Made by a program: the position numbers and the translations under genes. Positions 43,595-52,693 of a DNA stretch of 58,407 nt are shown piece after piece. Source of the stretch: JASLDZ01 sp038226305 (lineage in GTDB: Bacteria; Pseudomonadota; Alphaproteobacteria; Caulobacterales; Caulobacteraceae); NCBI GenBank assembly GCA_038226305.1, contig JBBRQN010000017.1, forward strand, positions 1 through 58,407, in the 5' to 3' direction. The notes beneath the pieces were generated by a model. It did not search any database. It had not been told where the DNA came from and worked only from the letters and a program-made list of their open reading frames with translations. Positions within the stretch are counted from its first letter, which is position 1. Every line of letters begins with the position of its first letter.

Positions 43595-45070
43595 TCAATG
43601 CGCGGCCCCCGTCGCCACCAGTCTGCCGAAGTAGGTTGAAAGCTTGGCCAGCTGGTCCACGGTCATGTGTTCGTTGGTGCCGTGGATCATGTGGTTGTCG
43701 GCCATGGAGGCGGTGAGGAACTCGAACTTGTAGATATCCGTCGCGATGGGAGCCATCGCCCGGCTGTCGGTGGCGGCGATCATCAGGGTGGGGGCGACCG
43801 GCGCTCCGCTCATCTCGCCCGCCAAGCCGGAGACGAGCTTCCAGCCGTCGGAAGTGGTCGAGGCGACGGCCGTGGGGTCGTTGGCGGGCGGCTCCCACGC
43901 CAGCTCCACGGGGATGCCCTTTGTGGCGGCGCGGACGTGGGCCAGCACCTCGCCGGTGGTCTGGCCCGGCGCGATGCGGAAGTTGATGCGGGCGATGGCG
44001 GCCTGGGGCAGCACATTGTCCTTCGGGCTGCCCTCCAGCATCGTCGGCGCGATGGTGGTGTGCAGCAGGGCCGCTGAGGTGGGCGAGGCGCCGAACTTCG
44101 ATTTCAGCACGCCGCCGAACAGCCAGCGGTTGGCGATGGCCATGCGGGTGGCGAAGGGCGTCTGCGGCGCGAGCGCGTCCAGCATCTGCACCCCCGGCCC
44201 TTCCAGCTTCAGGGGAAAGGGGTGGTCGGCCACGGCCGTGACCGCCCGGGCGAGGGTGACCACTGCGGTCTCCTTCGGCGGCATGGAGCTGTGACCCCCG
44301 GCGGCGCGGGCGGTGATCCTCAAGGTGGCGTAGCCCTTTTCGGCGATGCCGATGAGGGCCGCCGGCTTTCCGGTGACCGGGTTGTCGGTGATGACGTTCA
44401 TGCCCTCGTCGAGCACGAACTGCGCATGCACGCCGCGCGAGGCGAGTAGCTTGGCCACGGCCACCGCCCCCTCCCCGCCCTTCTCCTCGTGGTCGCCGGA
44501 GACGATCATGACGGTGCGCCTGGGCTTGAAGCCGGACGCGGCCAGAGCGTCCATCGCCTCCATGATCGCGATGAGCGAGCCCTTGTCGTCGATGGCGCCC
44601 CGACCCCACACCGCGCCTTGATCGACCTGCCCCGCGAAGGGCGCGTGGCTCCAGGCGGCTTGCGTCCCGGCCTCCACCGGCACCACGTCCTGGTGGGCCA
44701 TGAGCACGATGGGCGGCAGGGTCGGGTCGCTTCCGTCCCACGTCCAGAGGAGCGCGCCGGGGGCGGGCCCCACCACCTCGCGCCGGGCGGCGGCGTGGAA
44801 GGCGGGATAGGTCGTGGCGAGCCAGTCGCGCTGGGCGACCCAGGCGTTCACGTCGTCCTCGGCGGGGTTCTGATGGCTGACGGTGTTGAAGCGGATCGCT
44901 TCGCCCAGCCGCATGGCGGCGCGGTTCACGTCCACGGTGGGAGCCGGCGCGAAGGTGAGGCCCGCAACCGGCGCAGGCGCCTTCACACCCAGCGTGCGCA
45001 CGACGACCACCGCCACGAGCACGAGCACCGCCGCGACGACCGCCCCGAGAATGATCCCACCCGTCCGCAT
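43595..45070 (-). CDS. M20 family zinc carboxypeptidase
   Basis: The 491-residue protein has an N-terminal membrane segment or signal anchor (about residues 5-25) and an M20 catalytic part: HQDVVPVE (metal His), GRGAIDDKGS (Asp), SGDHEEKGGEG (general base Glu plus metal Glu) and IHGTNEHM (C-terminal His). It resembles yeast carboxypeptidase S and PM20D1 and should be membrane-anchored in the periplasm. ATG 45070 was chosen because the hydrophobic helix begins right after it; the frame is open to 45217. It is divergent from metX. Confidence 0.9.
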   Translation of the reverse strand: MRTGGIILGAVVAAVLVLVAVVVVRTLGVKAPAPVAGLTFAPAPTVDVNRAAMRLGEAIRFNTVSHQNPAEDDVNAWVAQRDWLATTYPAFHAAARREVVGPAPGALLWTWDGSDPTLPPIVLMAHQDVVPVEAGTQAAWSHAPFAGQVDQGAVWGRGAIDDKGSLIAIMEAMDALAASGFKPRRTVMIVSGDHEEKGGEGAVAVAKLLASRGVHAQFVLDEGMNVITDNPVTGKPAALIGIAEKGYATLRITARAAGGHSSMPPKETAVVTLARAVTAVADHPFPLKLEGPGVQMLDALAPQTPFATRMAIANRWLFGGVLKSKFGASPTSAALLHTTIAPTMLEGSPKDNVLPQAAIARINFRIAPGQTTGEVLAHVRAATKGIPVELAWEPPANDPTAVASTTSDGWKLVSGLAGEMSGAPVAPTLMIAATDSRAMAPIATDIYKFEFLTASMADNHMIHGTNEHMTVDQLAKLSTYFGRLVATGAAH

Positions 45071-45173
45071 GTTCCGCTCCCCGCCCCCTGGCGAGCCGAC
45101 CTTAGCGACTGTCGCCGCGCAAGGAAGCGGCTCGGCGGTTGACACCGCCCCCACGCCGCGCTCCCTCCCCCAC

Positions 45174-46316
45174 ATGGCGGCGGACGGTGTAGGCAGGGTG
45201 GAGATGGGGGGCGGCACGCTGCGCCTGGCCCAGCCCCTGCCGCTCGATTCCGGCCAGGTGCTGCGGGGCTGCGAAGTGGCCTATCGCACCTATGGCGTGC
45301 TCAACGCAGAGCGCTCCAACGCGGTGATCGTGTGCCATGCGCTCACCGGCGACCAGCACGTGGCCTCGCCCCACCCGGCCAGCGGCAAGCCCGGCTGGTG
45401 GGCGCGGATGATCGGCCCCGGCCGCCCTGTGGATACGGACCGGCTGTTCGTCATCTGTTCGAACGTGATCGGCGGCTGCTCCGGCTCCACCGGCCCATCG
45501 AGCGTGAACCCCGCCACGGGGCGGCCCTACGGCCTCAGCTTCCCCGTCATCACCATCGGCGACATGGTTCGGGCGCAGGCTGCGCTGGTGGAGGCGCTCG
45601 GGGTGGAGCGGCTGTTCGCCGTGGTCGGCGGCTCCATGGGGGGCATGCAGGCACTGGAGTGGGCGCGGGCCTATCCGCAGCGGGTGGGGAGTGCGGTGGT
45701 CATCGCCTCGGCCGCCCGGCACACCGCGCAGAACATTGCCTTCCACGAGGTGGGCCGCCAGGCCGTGATGGCCGATCCCGACTGGCGCGGCGGCGACTAT
45801 CTGGCGCTGGGCGTGAGGCCGGAGAAGGGGCTCGCGGTGGCCCGGATGGCGGCTCACATCACCTACCTTTCCGACCCCGCCCTGCAGCGGAAATTCGGGC
45901 GGGAGCTGCAGGCCGACGGCCTCTCCTGGGGGTTCGACGCCGACTTCCAGGTGGAGAGCTACCTGCGCCACCAGGGGGCCAGCTTCGTCGACCGCTTCGA
46001 CGCCAACAGCTATCTCTACATCACCCGGGCGATGGACTATTTCGATCTGGCGGGGAGCGGCGGCGGGGTGCTGTCCAAGGCCTTCGCGCAGGCGCGGGAG
46101 GTTCGGTTCCTCCTCGCAGCCTTCACCTCCGACTGGCTCTACCCCACCGCCGAAAGCCGCACGGTGACCAAGGCGCTGAACGCCGCGGGCGCCCGGGTGA
46201 GCTTCGTGGAGATCGAGAGCGACAAGGGCCACGACGCCTTCCTGCTCGACGAGCCGGTGCTCGACGGCGTGGTGCAGGGCTTCCTGGGTGCCGGCGCGGA
46301 ACGGCTCGGGCTGTGA
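45174..46316 (+). CDS. metX: Homoserine O-acetyltransferase (MetX family)
   Basis: The 380-residue alpha/beta-hydrolase catalyses the first step of methionine synthesis. The catalytic Ser is in VVGGSMGGMQALEW (about residue 153), the Asp in FTSDWLYPT and the His in DKGHDAFLLDEP. GNVIGGCSGSTGPSS-type substrate loop is present (FVICSNVIGGCSGSTGP). The start at ATG 45174 gives the usual length; the frame is open upstream. metW follows with a 4-nt overlap, the classic pairing. No SAM riboswitch could be recognised in the short leader. Confidence 0.94.
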   Translation: MAADGVGRVEMGGGTLRLAQPLPLDSGQVLRGCEVAYRTYGVLNAERSNAVIVCHALTGDQHVASPHPASGKPGWWARMIGPGRPVDTDRLFVICSNVIGGCSGSTGPSSVNPATGRPYGLSFPVITIGDMVRAQAALVEALGVERLFAVVGGSMGGMQALEWARAYPQRVGSAVVIASAARHTAQNIAFHEVGRQAVMADPDWRGGDYLALGVRPEKGLAVARMAAHITYLSDPALQRKFGRELQADGLSWGFDADFQVESYLRHQGASFVDRFDANSYLYITRAMDYFDLAGSGGGVLSKAFAQAREVRFLLAAFTSDWLYPTAESRTVTKALNAAGARVSFVEIESDKGHDAFLLDEPVLDGVVQGFLGAGAERLGL

Positions 46317-47008
46317 GCGGGCCGCACGCTCCCCCTCGCGAGGACTTCCGCGAAATCCTGCGGCTGGTGCGCCCCGGCTCCCGCGTGCTCGACGTGGGCT
46401 GCGGTTCGGGCGAACTGCTGGAGCTGCTGCAGGCCGAGAAGGGCGTCGAGGGCCGGGGGCTGGAGATCGGGTCGGACAACGTGGCCGCCTGCCTCACCAA
46501 GGGCTTGCCCACCCTGCAGGGCGACGCCGACCGCGACCTGGCCGAATACCCCGACCACGCCTTCGACTACGCGATCCTGTCGCAGACGCTGCAGGCTGTG
46601 AGGGCGCCGCGCACCGTGCTGGCCGAGCTGTTGCGGCTGGCGGATCGGGCCATCGTGAGCTTCCCCAACTTCGGCCACTGGCGGGTGCGCTGGGCGCTCC
46701 TGGCTTCAGGCCGCATGCCGGAGACCCGCGCCCTGCCCGATCCCTGGTGGGCCACGCCGAACATCCACCTCTGCACCCTGCGCGACTTCACCGACCTCTG
46801 CGCCGAGATGGGCCTGAAGGTCGAGGCCGCAGCAGCCCTCACCCGCGGCAAGCCCGCCCGCCCGATGGACCCCCTGTCGCCTGTGGAGACTTGGCGGGCG
46901 GAGGCGGCTCTCCTGATGCTGTCGAAAACGTCGCGCGCCACGCCCGAAGCCCGACGCGAGGTGGTCATGCCCCCACCCGCGAGGGCTGGCGACCTGTTCG
47001 GCGGCTGA
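46313..47008 (+). CDS. metW: MetW methyltransferase-like protein
   Basis: The 231-residue protein has a SAM-binding motif VLDVGCGSGELLELL (about residues 25-39) and FDYAILSQTLQAVRAP with NFGHWRVRW, the MetW signature. It works with MetX in methionine synthesis. Its GTG start overlaps the metX stop, so they form an operon. The C-terminus is extended by a short proline-rich tail. Confidence 0.93.
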   Translation: MSGPHAPPREDFREILRLVRPGSRVLDVGCGSGELLELLQAEKGVEGRGLEIGSDNVAACLTKGLPTLQGDADRDLAEYPDHAFDYAILSQTLQAVRAPRTVLAELLRLADRAIVSFPNFGHWRVRWALLASGRMPETRALPDPWWATPNIHLCTLRDFTDLCAEMGLKVEAAAALTRGKPARPMDPLSPVETWRAEAALLMLSKTSRATPEARREVVMPPPARAGDLFGG

Positions 47009-47034
47009 GCCGGAAGCTCAGCCGCCGCTCGCTT

Positions 47035-49050
47035 TTACTGACCCGCCGTCGAGGCGACCTTGGCCGGGGCGGGCGCAGGGGTGCCCTGGGGCGGCTGGCG
47101 GTTGGCGTTCCGGCGCCGCCCCCCACCGCCCATCATCTTCATCGCGACTTCGAGTTCGGCCGACGAGATCGAGCCGTCGTGATCCTTGTCGAGGAGGGCG
47201 AAGTTCTTCTTCAGCCCGGCGGTCATCGGCCCGTCGCGCAGTTCGGAAAGCTCGATCTTGCCGTCCATGTTGTCGTCGAGCATGCCCATGAGCTGGCCCG
47301 ACTGTAGCAGCGCCTCATAGGTGGGCTGCAGATGGCTCGAGGTCTCGTCCACCCAGCGGTAGCGGAGCGAGGTGTAGAGCATCTCGTCGAACGACTGGTC
47401 GCCCCACGGCACGGTGCGGTTCGGGTCGGGGTTGGCCGGGTTGCGCACCGAGTTGTCGTAGGTGTAGCGCGCGATGATCTTCGACCCGGCCGGCACCTTC
47501 AGGGGCGTGGCGAACTCATATTCGCGCTGCCAGTTGAAGTTGTACTTCGGCAGGGCCAGCAGGAGTTCCTCACGCCCGTCCGGATAGCGGATCGAGAGGT
47601 TCGAGCTGTCGCCACGGTAGTGTGAGTGCGGGAAGGCGCCGAAGATGATCGCGTCCTTCGGGAACTCCATATAGGCCGTCTCGGCGTGGTGTTGGGTGTT
47701 GGGCCGGATCGAGATCGACGGATCGGCGATGGCGATGTTGTGCATCACATACTTCGGCGTCTCGGTCTTGGGGTAGAAGTAGAGCGCGATCTGGCTCTTC
47801 TCCGTCGTTTCCTTGCCGTACGGCGTGTAGTGGTTCTGGAAGCCGATGGAGCCGCCCACGGGGATGAAGGTGCCGTGCTCCTTCGGCGCGATCACCGATT
47901 CCGAACCGACGGCATACTGGCCCACCGACGAGCCCCAGTTGCTCTCGCGCAGCCCGGCGCTGGGCGGGCCGTCCATCAGGCCGGTCAGCACATGGTGCAC
48001 GGCTTGGCGGTCAGACACCTTGATGGTGGACGCTCTCAGCCAGCGCGCCTCGGTCAGGGGCGTGGCGACGGCGGGATACTGGTAGTCGACGATGCCCTTG
48101 GCGGGGATCGTGTAGGACGGGATGTCGATCACCACGTCGGGCTTGCCCAGCGGCCACTCGGGCGCCTGGAACTTGATCTTGGCCAGGGGATCGGCCCCCT
48201 CGCCCCGGGGCGAGCCGGCTTCGATCCAGTGCACCAGGGTCTTGATCTGCTCAGGGCTGAGGCTCTTGTCGTCGTGCCACTTGCCCACGGCCGGATCGGC
48301 CATCCACGGCGGCATGCGCTTGGTACGGATCACCTCGCGGATCATCGGCGAGAAGCCCTTGATCTGCTCATATGTGGTCAGCGGCATGGGGCCGATGCCT
48401 CCGGCCTCGTGGCACACGGCGCACTTCTGCTGGATCATCGGAGCGATGGTCTTGGCGTAGGAGATGCTGGCGAAGGTGGCGGCCTTGTCGCGCCCGGGAA
48501 ACGCGATCAGCGCGCCCTGAGCCGGAGCGCTGGCTACGGTGACGGGCGTGCCTGCGATCAGCTGGTCCAGGGCCTGCGGGGCGGAGGCGACCGGGCCGCG
48601 GTAGACGATGCGCCAGCTCTTGGGATCGAGCACGATCACCTCGGCCGTGCGGGTCACGCCCAGCTGCTCGCCGACGAGCTGGTTGGTGTCGAACAGCACC
48701 GGCACGTCCAGCTTCCAGGCGGTGGTCTCGGCGATGACGGCACGGCGGTCGTCGGCGGGCGTGGAGTCGAGCATCCGCACCTCGACGCCCTTGGGGGCAT
48801 AGGTCGCGTTCAGCGTCGCATAAGCCGCCGCATCCGCCTTCACCGCGGGGGAGCCGGCGGCGTAGGTGATCAGCACCACCGCCTTGGCGTCCCTCATCCG
48901 GTAGAGGTCGTGGGCCAGGAAGTTCTGGTCAGCCAACATGAAGTTGTCGGCCTTCACGGCCGCGGGCGAGGCGTGAGCGCCGGAACCTGCCAGCAGGCTG
49001 AACGCCAGCACGGCACCCGCGGCACCGAGGAAAGTCTGCTTCATGGTCAT
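47035..49050 (-). CDS. Secreted multidomain protein: thioredoxin-like, cytochrome c, copper monooxygenase-like and EF-hand domains
   Basis: The 671-residue precursor has a signal peptide (MTMKQTFLGAAGAVLAFSLLA to AHAS), then a thioredoxin-like domain lacking the CxxC (about 30-190), a c-type heme site CAVCH (about residue 240), and a large beta domain with AVHHVLTG, NHYTPYG and HSHYRGD histidine clusters, like the copper-binding domains of peptidylglycine monooxygenase-type proteins. The C-terminus has two EF-hand calcium loops (DDNMDGKIELSE, DKDHDGSISSAE) and a Pro-rich tail. The role may be periplasmic redox or copper chemistry. ATG 49050 has AAGGGCGG upstream. Confidence 0.8.
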   Translation of the reverse strand: MTMKQTFLGAAGAVLAFSLLAGSGAHASPAAVKADNFMLADQNFLAHDLYRMRDAKAVVLITYAAGSPAVKADAAAYATLNATYAPKGVEVRMLDSTPADDRRAVIAETTAWKLDVPVLFDTNQLVGEQLGVTRTAEVIVLDPKSWRIVYRGPVASAPQALDQLIAGTPVTVASAPAQGALIAFPGRDKAATFASISYAKTIAPMIQQKCAVCHEAGGIGPMPLTTYEQIKGFSPMIREVIRTKRMPPWMADPAVGKWHDDKSLSPEQIKTLVHWIEAGSPRGEGADPLAKIKFQAPEWPLGKPDVVIDIPSYTIPAKGIVDYQYPAVATPLTEARWLRASTIKVSDRQAVHHVLTGLMDGPPSAGLRESNWGSSVGQYAVGSESVIAPKEHGTFIPVGGSIGFQNHYTPYGKETTEKSQIALYFYPKTETPKYVMHNIAIADPSISIRPNTQHHAETAYMEFPKDAIIFGAFPHSHYRGDSSNLSIRYPDGREELLLALPKYNFNWQREYEFATPLKVPAGSKIIARYTYDNSVRNPANPDPNRTVPWGDQSFDEMLYTSLRYRWVDETSSHLQPTYEALLQSGQLMGMLDDNMDGKIELSELRDGPMTAGLKKNFALLDKDHDGSISSAELEVAMKMMGGGGRRRNANRQPPQGTPAPAPAKVASTAGQ

Positions 49051-49221
49051 GGCCCGCCCTTTGCCGCTCCGCCCGCGTCTGTGCGCAGAGCCGGAACCTG
49101 ACGGGGATAAGATACCCTTCCGCGCCGTTCGCCAAATTACAAACCGCACAGGCGGCGGCCACGCTTGCTAGAGCCGCTACCGATGCAACGTTCTTGATCG
49201 AGCACGTGCAGCCCGACCCCT

Positions 49222-49605
49222 CTAGCTGCTGGCTCCGGTTGGGACGGGAGCAGCGCTCGCCGGCGTAGCAGCGTCAGAAAGATGCCAGCCAGGAGGCGGC
49301 CAAGTCTTCTCTTCTGGCGGGCCCAGGAGATGCGATTTCTCAAGACCCAGCCTTGCGGCCACTCTATTCATGCCTTTGTGAAGCTCCACGGCATCGCCCC
49401 GCGTAGATATCAGCGAGGCGGTCAGAGGTGCCAGTCGGGCGAAGACTTCCGAATGCATGACCATCGGGTGCAGTTGACCTTGGGTCTGGGCCTTGACCAA
49501 CTCGCTGAAGAGCTGGCCTGTCAGCACGAGCGCCTCGTCGAGGCAGGTCTCTATTCGGCGCATGACGGCCGCGGAGTCGTCGACACAGTGCTGAGGAATG
49601 CTCAA
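49222..49605 (-). CDS. Helical protein of unknown function
   Basis: The 127-residue, mainly helical protein has no membrane segment. Its core (residues about 15-95) alternates hydrophobic and charged residues (MRRIETCLDEALVLTGQLFSEL), suggesting a small helical bundle, and its C-terminal 30 residues are Pro/Ala rich. It starts with TTG; a GGAGG lies 6 nt upstream, which supports this start. The gene stands alone. No family is recognised. Confidence 0.6.
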   Translation of the reverse strand: MSIPQHCVDDSAAVMRRIETCLDEALVLTGQLFSELVKAQTQGQLHPMVMHSEVFARLAPLTASLISTRGDAVELHKGMNRVAARLGLEKSHLLGPPEEKTWPPPGWHLSDAATPASAAPVPTGASS

Positions 49606-49716
49606 GGAAAGCCTCCGTGTGGCCCGCCTCCGGCGCGGCGCGCGTCCACTTCGCTAATGAAAGACGAACGCTTCGGCTTTGCAATCCCAGAATTCGTTAG
49701 ACGGTCACGCCGGTTG

Positions 49717-49758
49717 GCAAGAAGGCCGCTCGCAGTCTCCTGCGAACGGCCTTCTTGC
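49717..49758 (-). terminator. Terminator hairpin after infC
   Basis: GCAAGAAGGCCG (49717-49728) pairs with CGGCCTTCTTGC (49747-49758), and an inner TCGCAG-TCTC-CTGCGA stem extends it, giving an 18-bp interrupted stem with a 4-nt loop. It lies 24 nt past the infC stop. Confidence 0.75.
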
Positions 49759-49781
49759 GATCCGTATGGAAACCTGCCGCC

Positions 49782-50315
49782 CTACTTCGGGGCGAGGATC
49801 ATTATCATCTGCTTGCCTTCCATGCGGGGCTCGTATTCGACCTTGGCGATCGGGTCGAACTCCAGCTTCACCTGCTGCAGCAGCTTCATGCCCAGCTCCG
49901 GGTGGGCCAGTTCGCGGCCGCGGAAGCGCAGGGTCACCTTCACCTTGTCGCCCTCTTCGAAGAAGCGCTGCATGGCCCGGGCCTTCACGTCGTAGTCGTG
50001 AGTGTCGATGTTCGGGCGGAGCTTGATCTCCTTGATCTCGACGACCTTCTGCTTCTTGCGCGCCTCGTTCTTCTTCTTCTGCTCCTGGAACTTGAACTTG
50101 CCATAGTCCAGGATCTTGCAGACGGGCGGATCGGCGTTGGGAACGATCTCCACGAGGTCCATGCCCGCCTCCTGCGCCGCGTCCATGGCGGCGTCGATGG
50201 GCATGATCCCCTGCTTCTCACCGTTCTGGTCGATGAGGAGAACGCGGGGGACGCGGATGTCTTCGTTCATACGCGGACCGTCCTTGACGGGCGGCGTGTT
50301 CATAGGGCGGCGAAT
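49782..50315 (-). CDS. infC: Translation initiation factor IF-3
   Basis: This IF-3 prevents ribosomal subunit joining and checks initiator tRNA and start codon. It has NEDIRVPRVLLID, a basic linker KFKFQEQKKKNEARKKQKVVEIKEIKLRPNIDTHDYD and the C-terminal domain LRFRGRELAHPELG. I place the start at AUU (50315), not ATG 50303: AGGAG sits 9 nt upstream of AUU, and four codons later comes the ATG. AUU starts are the known basis for IF-3 autoregulation. The protein is 177 residues from AUU. Confidence 0.93.
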   Translation of the reverse strand: MRRPMNTPPVKDGPRMNEDIRVPRVLLIDQNGEKQGIMPIDAAMDAAQEAGMDLVEIVPNADPPVCKILDYGKFKFQEQKKKNEARKKQKVVEIKEIKLRPNIDTHDYDVKARAMQRFFEEGDKVKVTLRFRGRELAHPELGMKLLQQVKLEFDPIAKVEYEPRMEGKQMIMILAPK

Positions 50316-50329
50316 AGGGTGGATCTCCT
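50313..50329 (-). promoter_or_regulatory. infC ribosome binding site with AUU start codon
   Basis: On the minus strand AGGAG (50329-50325) is followed by a 9-nt spacer and ATT (50315-50313), in frame with infC. The next ATG, at 50303, has no Shine-Dalgarno of its own at proper spacing. AUU initiation is disfavoured by free IF-3 and so gives negative feedback. Confidence 0.7.
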
Positions 50330-50411
50330 GCGGTCGTTGAAGGGCGGCGTCGTGGCGGGCAGTCTAGCACGCAATTCCGTCAAGTTTATATGCAGTCGAC
50401 CTGCACCGCTA

Positions 50412-51383
50412 TCAAGGCGGTGGAGCGTTGCCTCTCGAGCCCCACAGGGCCAGGGCGCGGGCGGCCACGACCTCCACGTCGAGGTCGGCCAGGCGCTCGC
50501 TCGCCAGCACCTCCACGGCCACCCCCCGCGGCGCGCAGAGGGCCGGGTCGCTGTCGGGGCCGAACAGCACCAGCGTGGGTGCGCCAGCCGCCGCGACGAG
50601 ATGCACCGGCCCCGTGTCGTTGCCCACGGCGATCGCGGCGCCTGCACCGAGCGCCGCCACGTCTGCGAAGGTTGTCAGCCCCGCCAGAGCCAGCGCTCGC
50701 GGCTCCGCGCCCTTGATTGCCTGCGCGTCGGCCCGCTCATCGGGGCCGCCCACGATCAGCGGCATCAGCCCTGCATCGGCAAGCCGCGTCGCCAACCCCG
50801 CGTAGCGCTCGAGCGGCCAGCGCTTGCCCGGCCGTTGCGGTGACGCCCCGGGGATCAGGAGCGCGAAGGGCCCTGCCACGCCCAGCCGGGCCAGGGTGGT
50901 GGGCGATACCAGGGACGAGAGATCGGGGCCGGGGGCCGAACCGGGGCGGGTCGGGGCATCCGGCCAGATTCCGGCGTCTTCCAGTTGCTGCGCCTGCCTC
51001 TCCAGGGTGTGCATCCGATCGCGATCCGGGTTGCGATGCGGGTGCGAGGCCCCGGCCGCGATCCCCGACCACTCGGGAAAGCGCGGCCAGAACAGGAGGC
51101 GATAGGCCGAAGAGCGATCCGAGGTCTGCAGGTCGTAGACGCGATCGAACCGCCCTGCCCGCAACCGCCCCGCCAGGCGGAGCCACGCGCGGGGAGAGCG
51201 CTCCCGACCCTCGGCCCAGACGGTGTCGAACACCCCCAGCGCCTCGCCGAGCGCGGCGTAGGGGGGCGTGGTCAGAAGCGTGATGTGAGCCTCAGGGTGA
51301 GCGGCACGGATGCGCCGCATCGGCCCCGTCGCGAGCACGAAGTCGCCCAGCGCCGCCAGCTTGATGACGAGGATGCACTGCAC
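50412..51383 (-). CDS. Family 9 glycosyltransferase (heptosyltransferase-like)
   Basis: The 323-residue protein has the GT9 fold: VIKLAALGDFVLATGPMRRI at the N-terminus, LLIPGASPQRPGKRWPLERYAGLA (about residues 170-193) and GNDTGPVHLVAAAGAPTLVLFGP near the C-terminus (the ADP-sugar binding site). Relatives add heptose or other sugars to lipopolysaccharide core. It starts with GTG immediately after the stop of the upstream glycosyltransferase, so the two are one operon. Sugar specificity is not assigned. Confidence 0.9.
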   Translation of the reverse strand: MQCILVIKLAALGDFVLATGPMRRIRAAHPEAHITLLTTPPYAALGEALGVFDTVWAEGRERSPRAWLRLAGRLRAGRFDRVYDLQTSDRSSAYRLLFWPRFPEWSGIAAGASHPHRNPDRDRMHTLERQAQQLEDAGIWPDAPTRPGSAPGPDLSSLVSPTTLARLGVAGPFALLIPGASPQRPGKRWPLERYAGLATRLADAGLMPLIVGGPDERADAQAIKGAEPRALALAGLTTFADVAALGAGAAIAVGNDTGPVHLVAAAGAPTLVLFGPDSDPALCAPRGVAVEVLASERLADLDVEVVAARALALWGSRGNAPPP

Positions 51384-52589
51384 CTAGGCCATCGGCCGGC
51401 TGCTGAGGAGCGATTCGTAGACCTCCAGTGTCTTGGCCGTCATCGCCTCCACTGAAAACAGGGAGCGCACCCGCGCCGAGCCTGCGGCCCCCATCGCGTC
51501 GCGTTCGGCCGGCGTCCAGCGCGAGGCCACGAGCAGGGCCTGCGCCCACGCTTCCACGTCTCCCGCAGCGACAAGGCAGCCGGAGACGCCGTCCTCAACC
51601 GTCTCTCGCGATCCCCCGTGGTCGGCAGCGAGCACGGGCCGACCCATCGCCTGCGGCTCGGCGGCGGTGCGGCCGAAGGCTTCCGGGTCGAGGGACGGGG
51701 CGAGGGCGAAGTCGCACGCGAGGTAGGCGGCAGGCATGTCGTCCACGTGGCCGGCGATATGGACGCGCTCGCCCACGCCCAGCCTGGCTGCCATGAGTTT
51801 CAGCTCCTTGCGGTAATCCTTGCGGCCCTGATCGTCGCCCGCCAGCACGAGCACGAGGTCGCAGCCCCGCTGCACGGCCAGGGCCAGCGCCTCGATGGCC
51901 AGGGCCTGCCCCTTCCAACGGGTGAGCCGACCGGCCAGGAGCGCCGCGGGCCGGGCAGGTTCGCGGGTGAGGCCGAAGCGCAGCCGCAGGCGTTCCACCC
52001 GCTCCAGAGGAATCGCGGCGGGGTCGAAGCGGTGCAGGTCCATGCCCCTGGGGATGGTCACCACGCTCCGCGGGTCGGTGCCGTGTTCGGCGATCAGGTG
52101 CGACGCCGTGAAGGCGGAGTTGGCGATCACCCGCTCGCCCCTGGCCATCACCGAATTGTAGGCCCGCTTCATCCCCGACTTCGCGTTGTAGATTCCGGCA
52201 TAGGTGGTGACGAACACCGCCCCGGCACCCCGCGCCGCCCACAGGGCCGACCATGCTGGGGCGCGAGACCGGGCGTGAACCACGTCCACCCGCTCGTCGC
52301 GGATCAGCCTTCGCAGGGCCACGGCATTGGCAGCCAGCGACCAGGGCATTCGGCGAGTCAGGGGCAGGTGGAGGGAGCGCACCCCCGCAGCGTCCAGAGC
52401 CTGCTCCAGCCTGCCGCCTTCGGACACCACGATGGACCGGCCGCCGGCCCGCGCCACCGCCGCCGCCACATCCACCGCCGTGCGCTCCACTCCGCCCGCC
52501 TGCAGGGCCGGCAGCACCTGAAGGACGGTTCGGCCCGCCAGAGGGCCGGTGCGGGCGGCGATCGAGGGGGCTGAGTCGGGCGGGGCCAT
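51384..52589 (-). CDS. Family 4 glycosyltransferase
   Basis: The 401-residue GT-B enzyme has an N-terminal domain TVLQVLPALQAGGVERTAVDVA (about residues 20-41), a GRLTRWKGQALAIEAL motif in the second domain and LAPSLDPEAFGRTAAEPQAMGRPVLAAD with the family's E-x7-E-like acid motif. ATG 52589 has AGGGGCGA upstream; a longer frame to 52682 would run into the divergent gene's leader. It forms an operon with the GT9 gene and probably acts on lipopolysaccharide or capsule. Confidence 0.88.
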   Translation of the reverse strand: MAPPDSAPSIAARTGPLAGRTVLQVLPALQAGGVERTAVDVAAAVARAGGRSIVVSEGGRLEQALDAAGVRSLHLPLTRRMPWSLAANAVALRRLIRDERVDVVHARSRAPAWSALWAARGAGAVFVTTYAGIYNAKSGMKRAYNSVMARGERVIANSAFTASHLIAEHGTDPRSVVTIPRGMDLHRFDPAAIPLERVERLRLRFGLTREPARPAALLAGRLTRWKGQALAIEALALAVQRGCDLVLVLAGDDQGRKDYRKELKLMAARLGVGERVHIAGHVDDMPAAYLACDFALAPSLDPEAFGRTAAEPQAMGRPVLAADHGGSRETVEDGVSGCLVAAGDVEAWAQALLVASRWTPAERDAMGAAGSARVRSLFSVEAMTAKTLEVYESLLSSRPMA

Positions 52590-52693
52590 TCGCCCCTGTT
52601 TTCGCGCGGGCGAGGCGCTGCGTCCACTTTCGCCCGGCAATCCGCGCTTAAGGCGTCGCGGGTAAGACGGAAGGCAGTTCACAAGGAGCGCCC

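Noticed and set aside
45071..45173. SAM riboswitch upstream of metX
   Set aside because: The leader is 103 nt of very GC-rich sequence in which I could not recognise the SAM-II core; not supported.
47626..49101. 491-codon plus-strand frame opposite the composite heme protein
   Set aside because: Shadow frame; the opposite strand has signal peptide, CxxCH and EF-hands.
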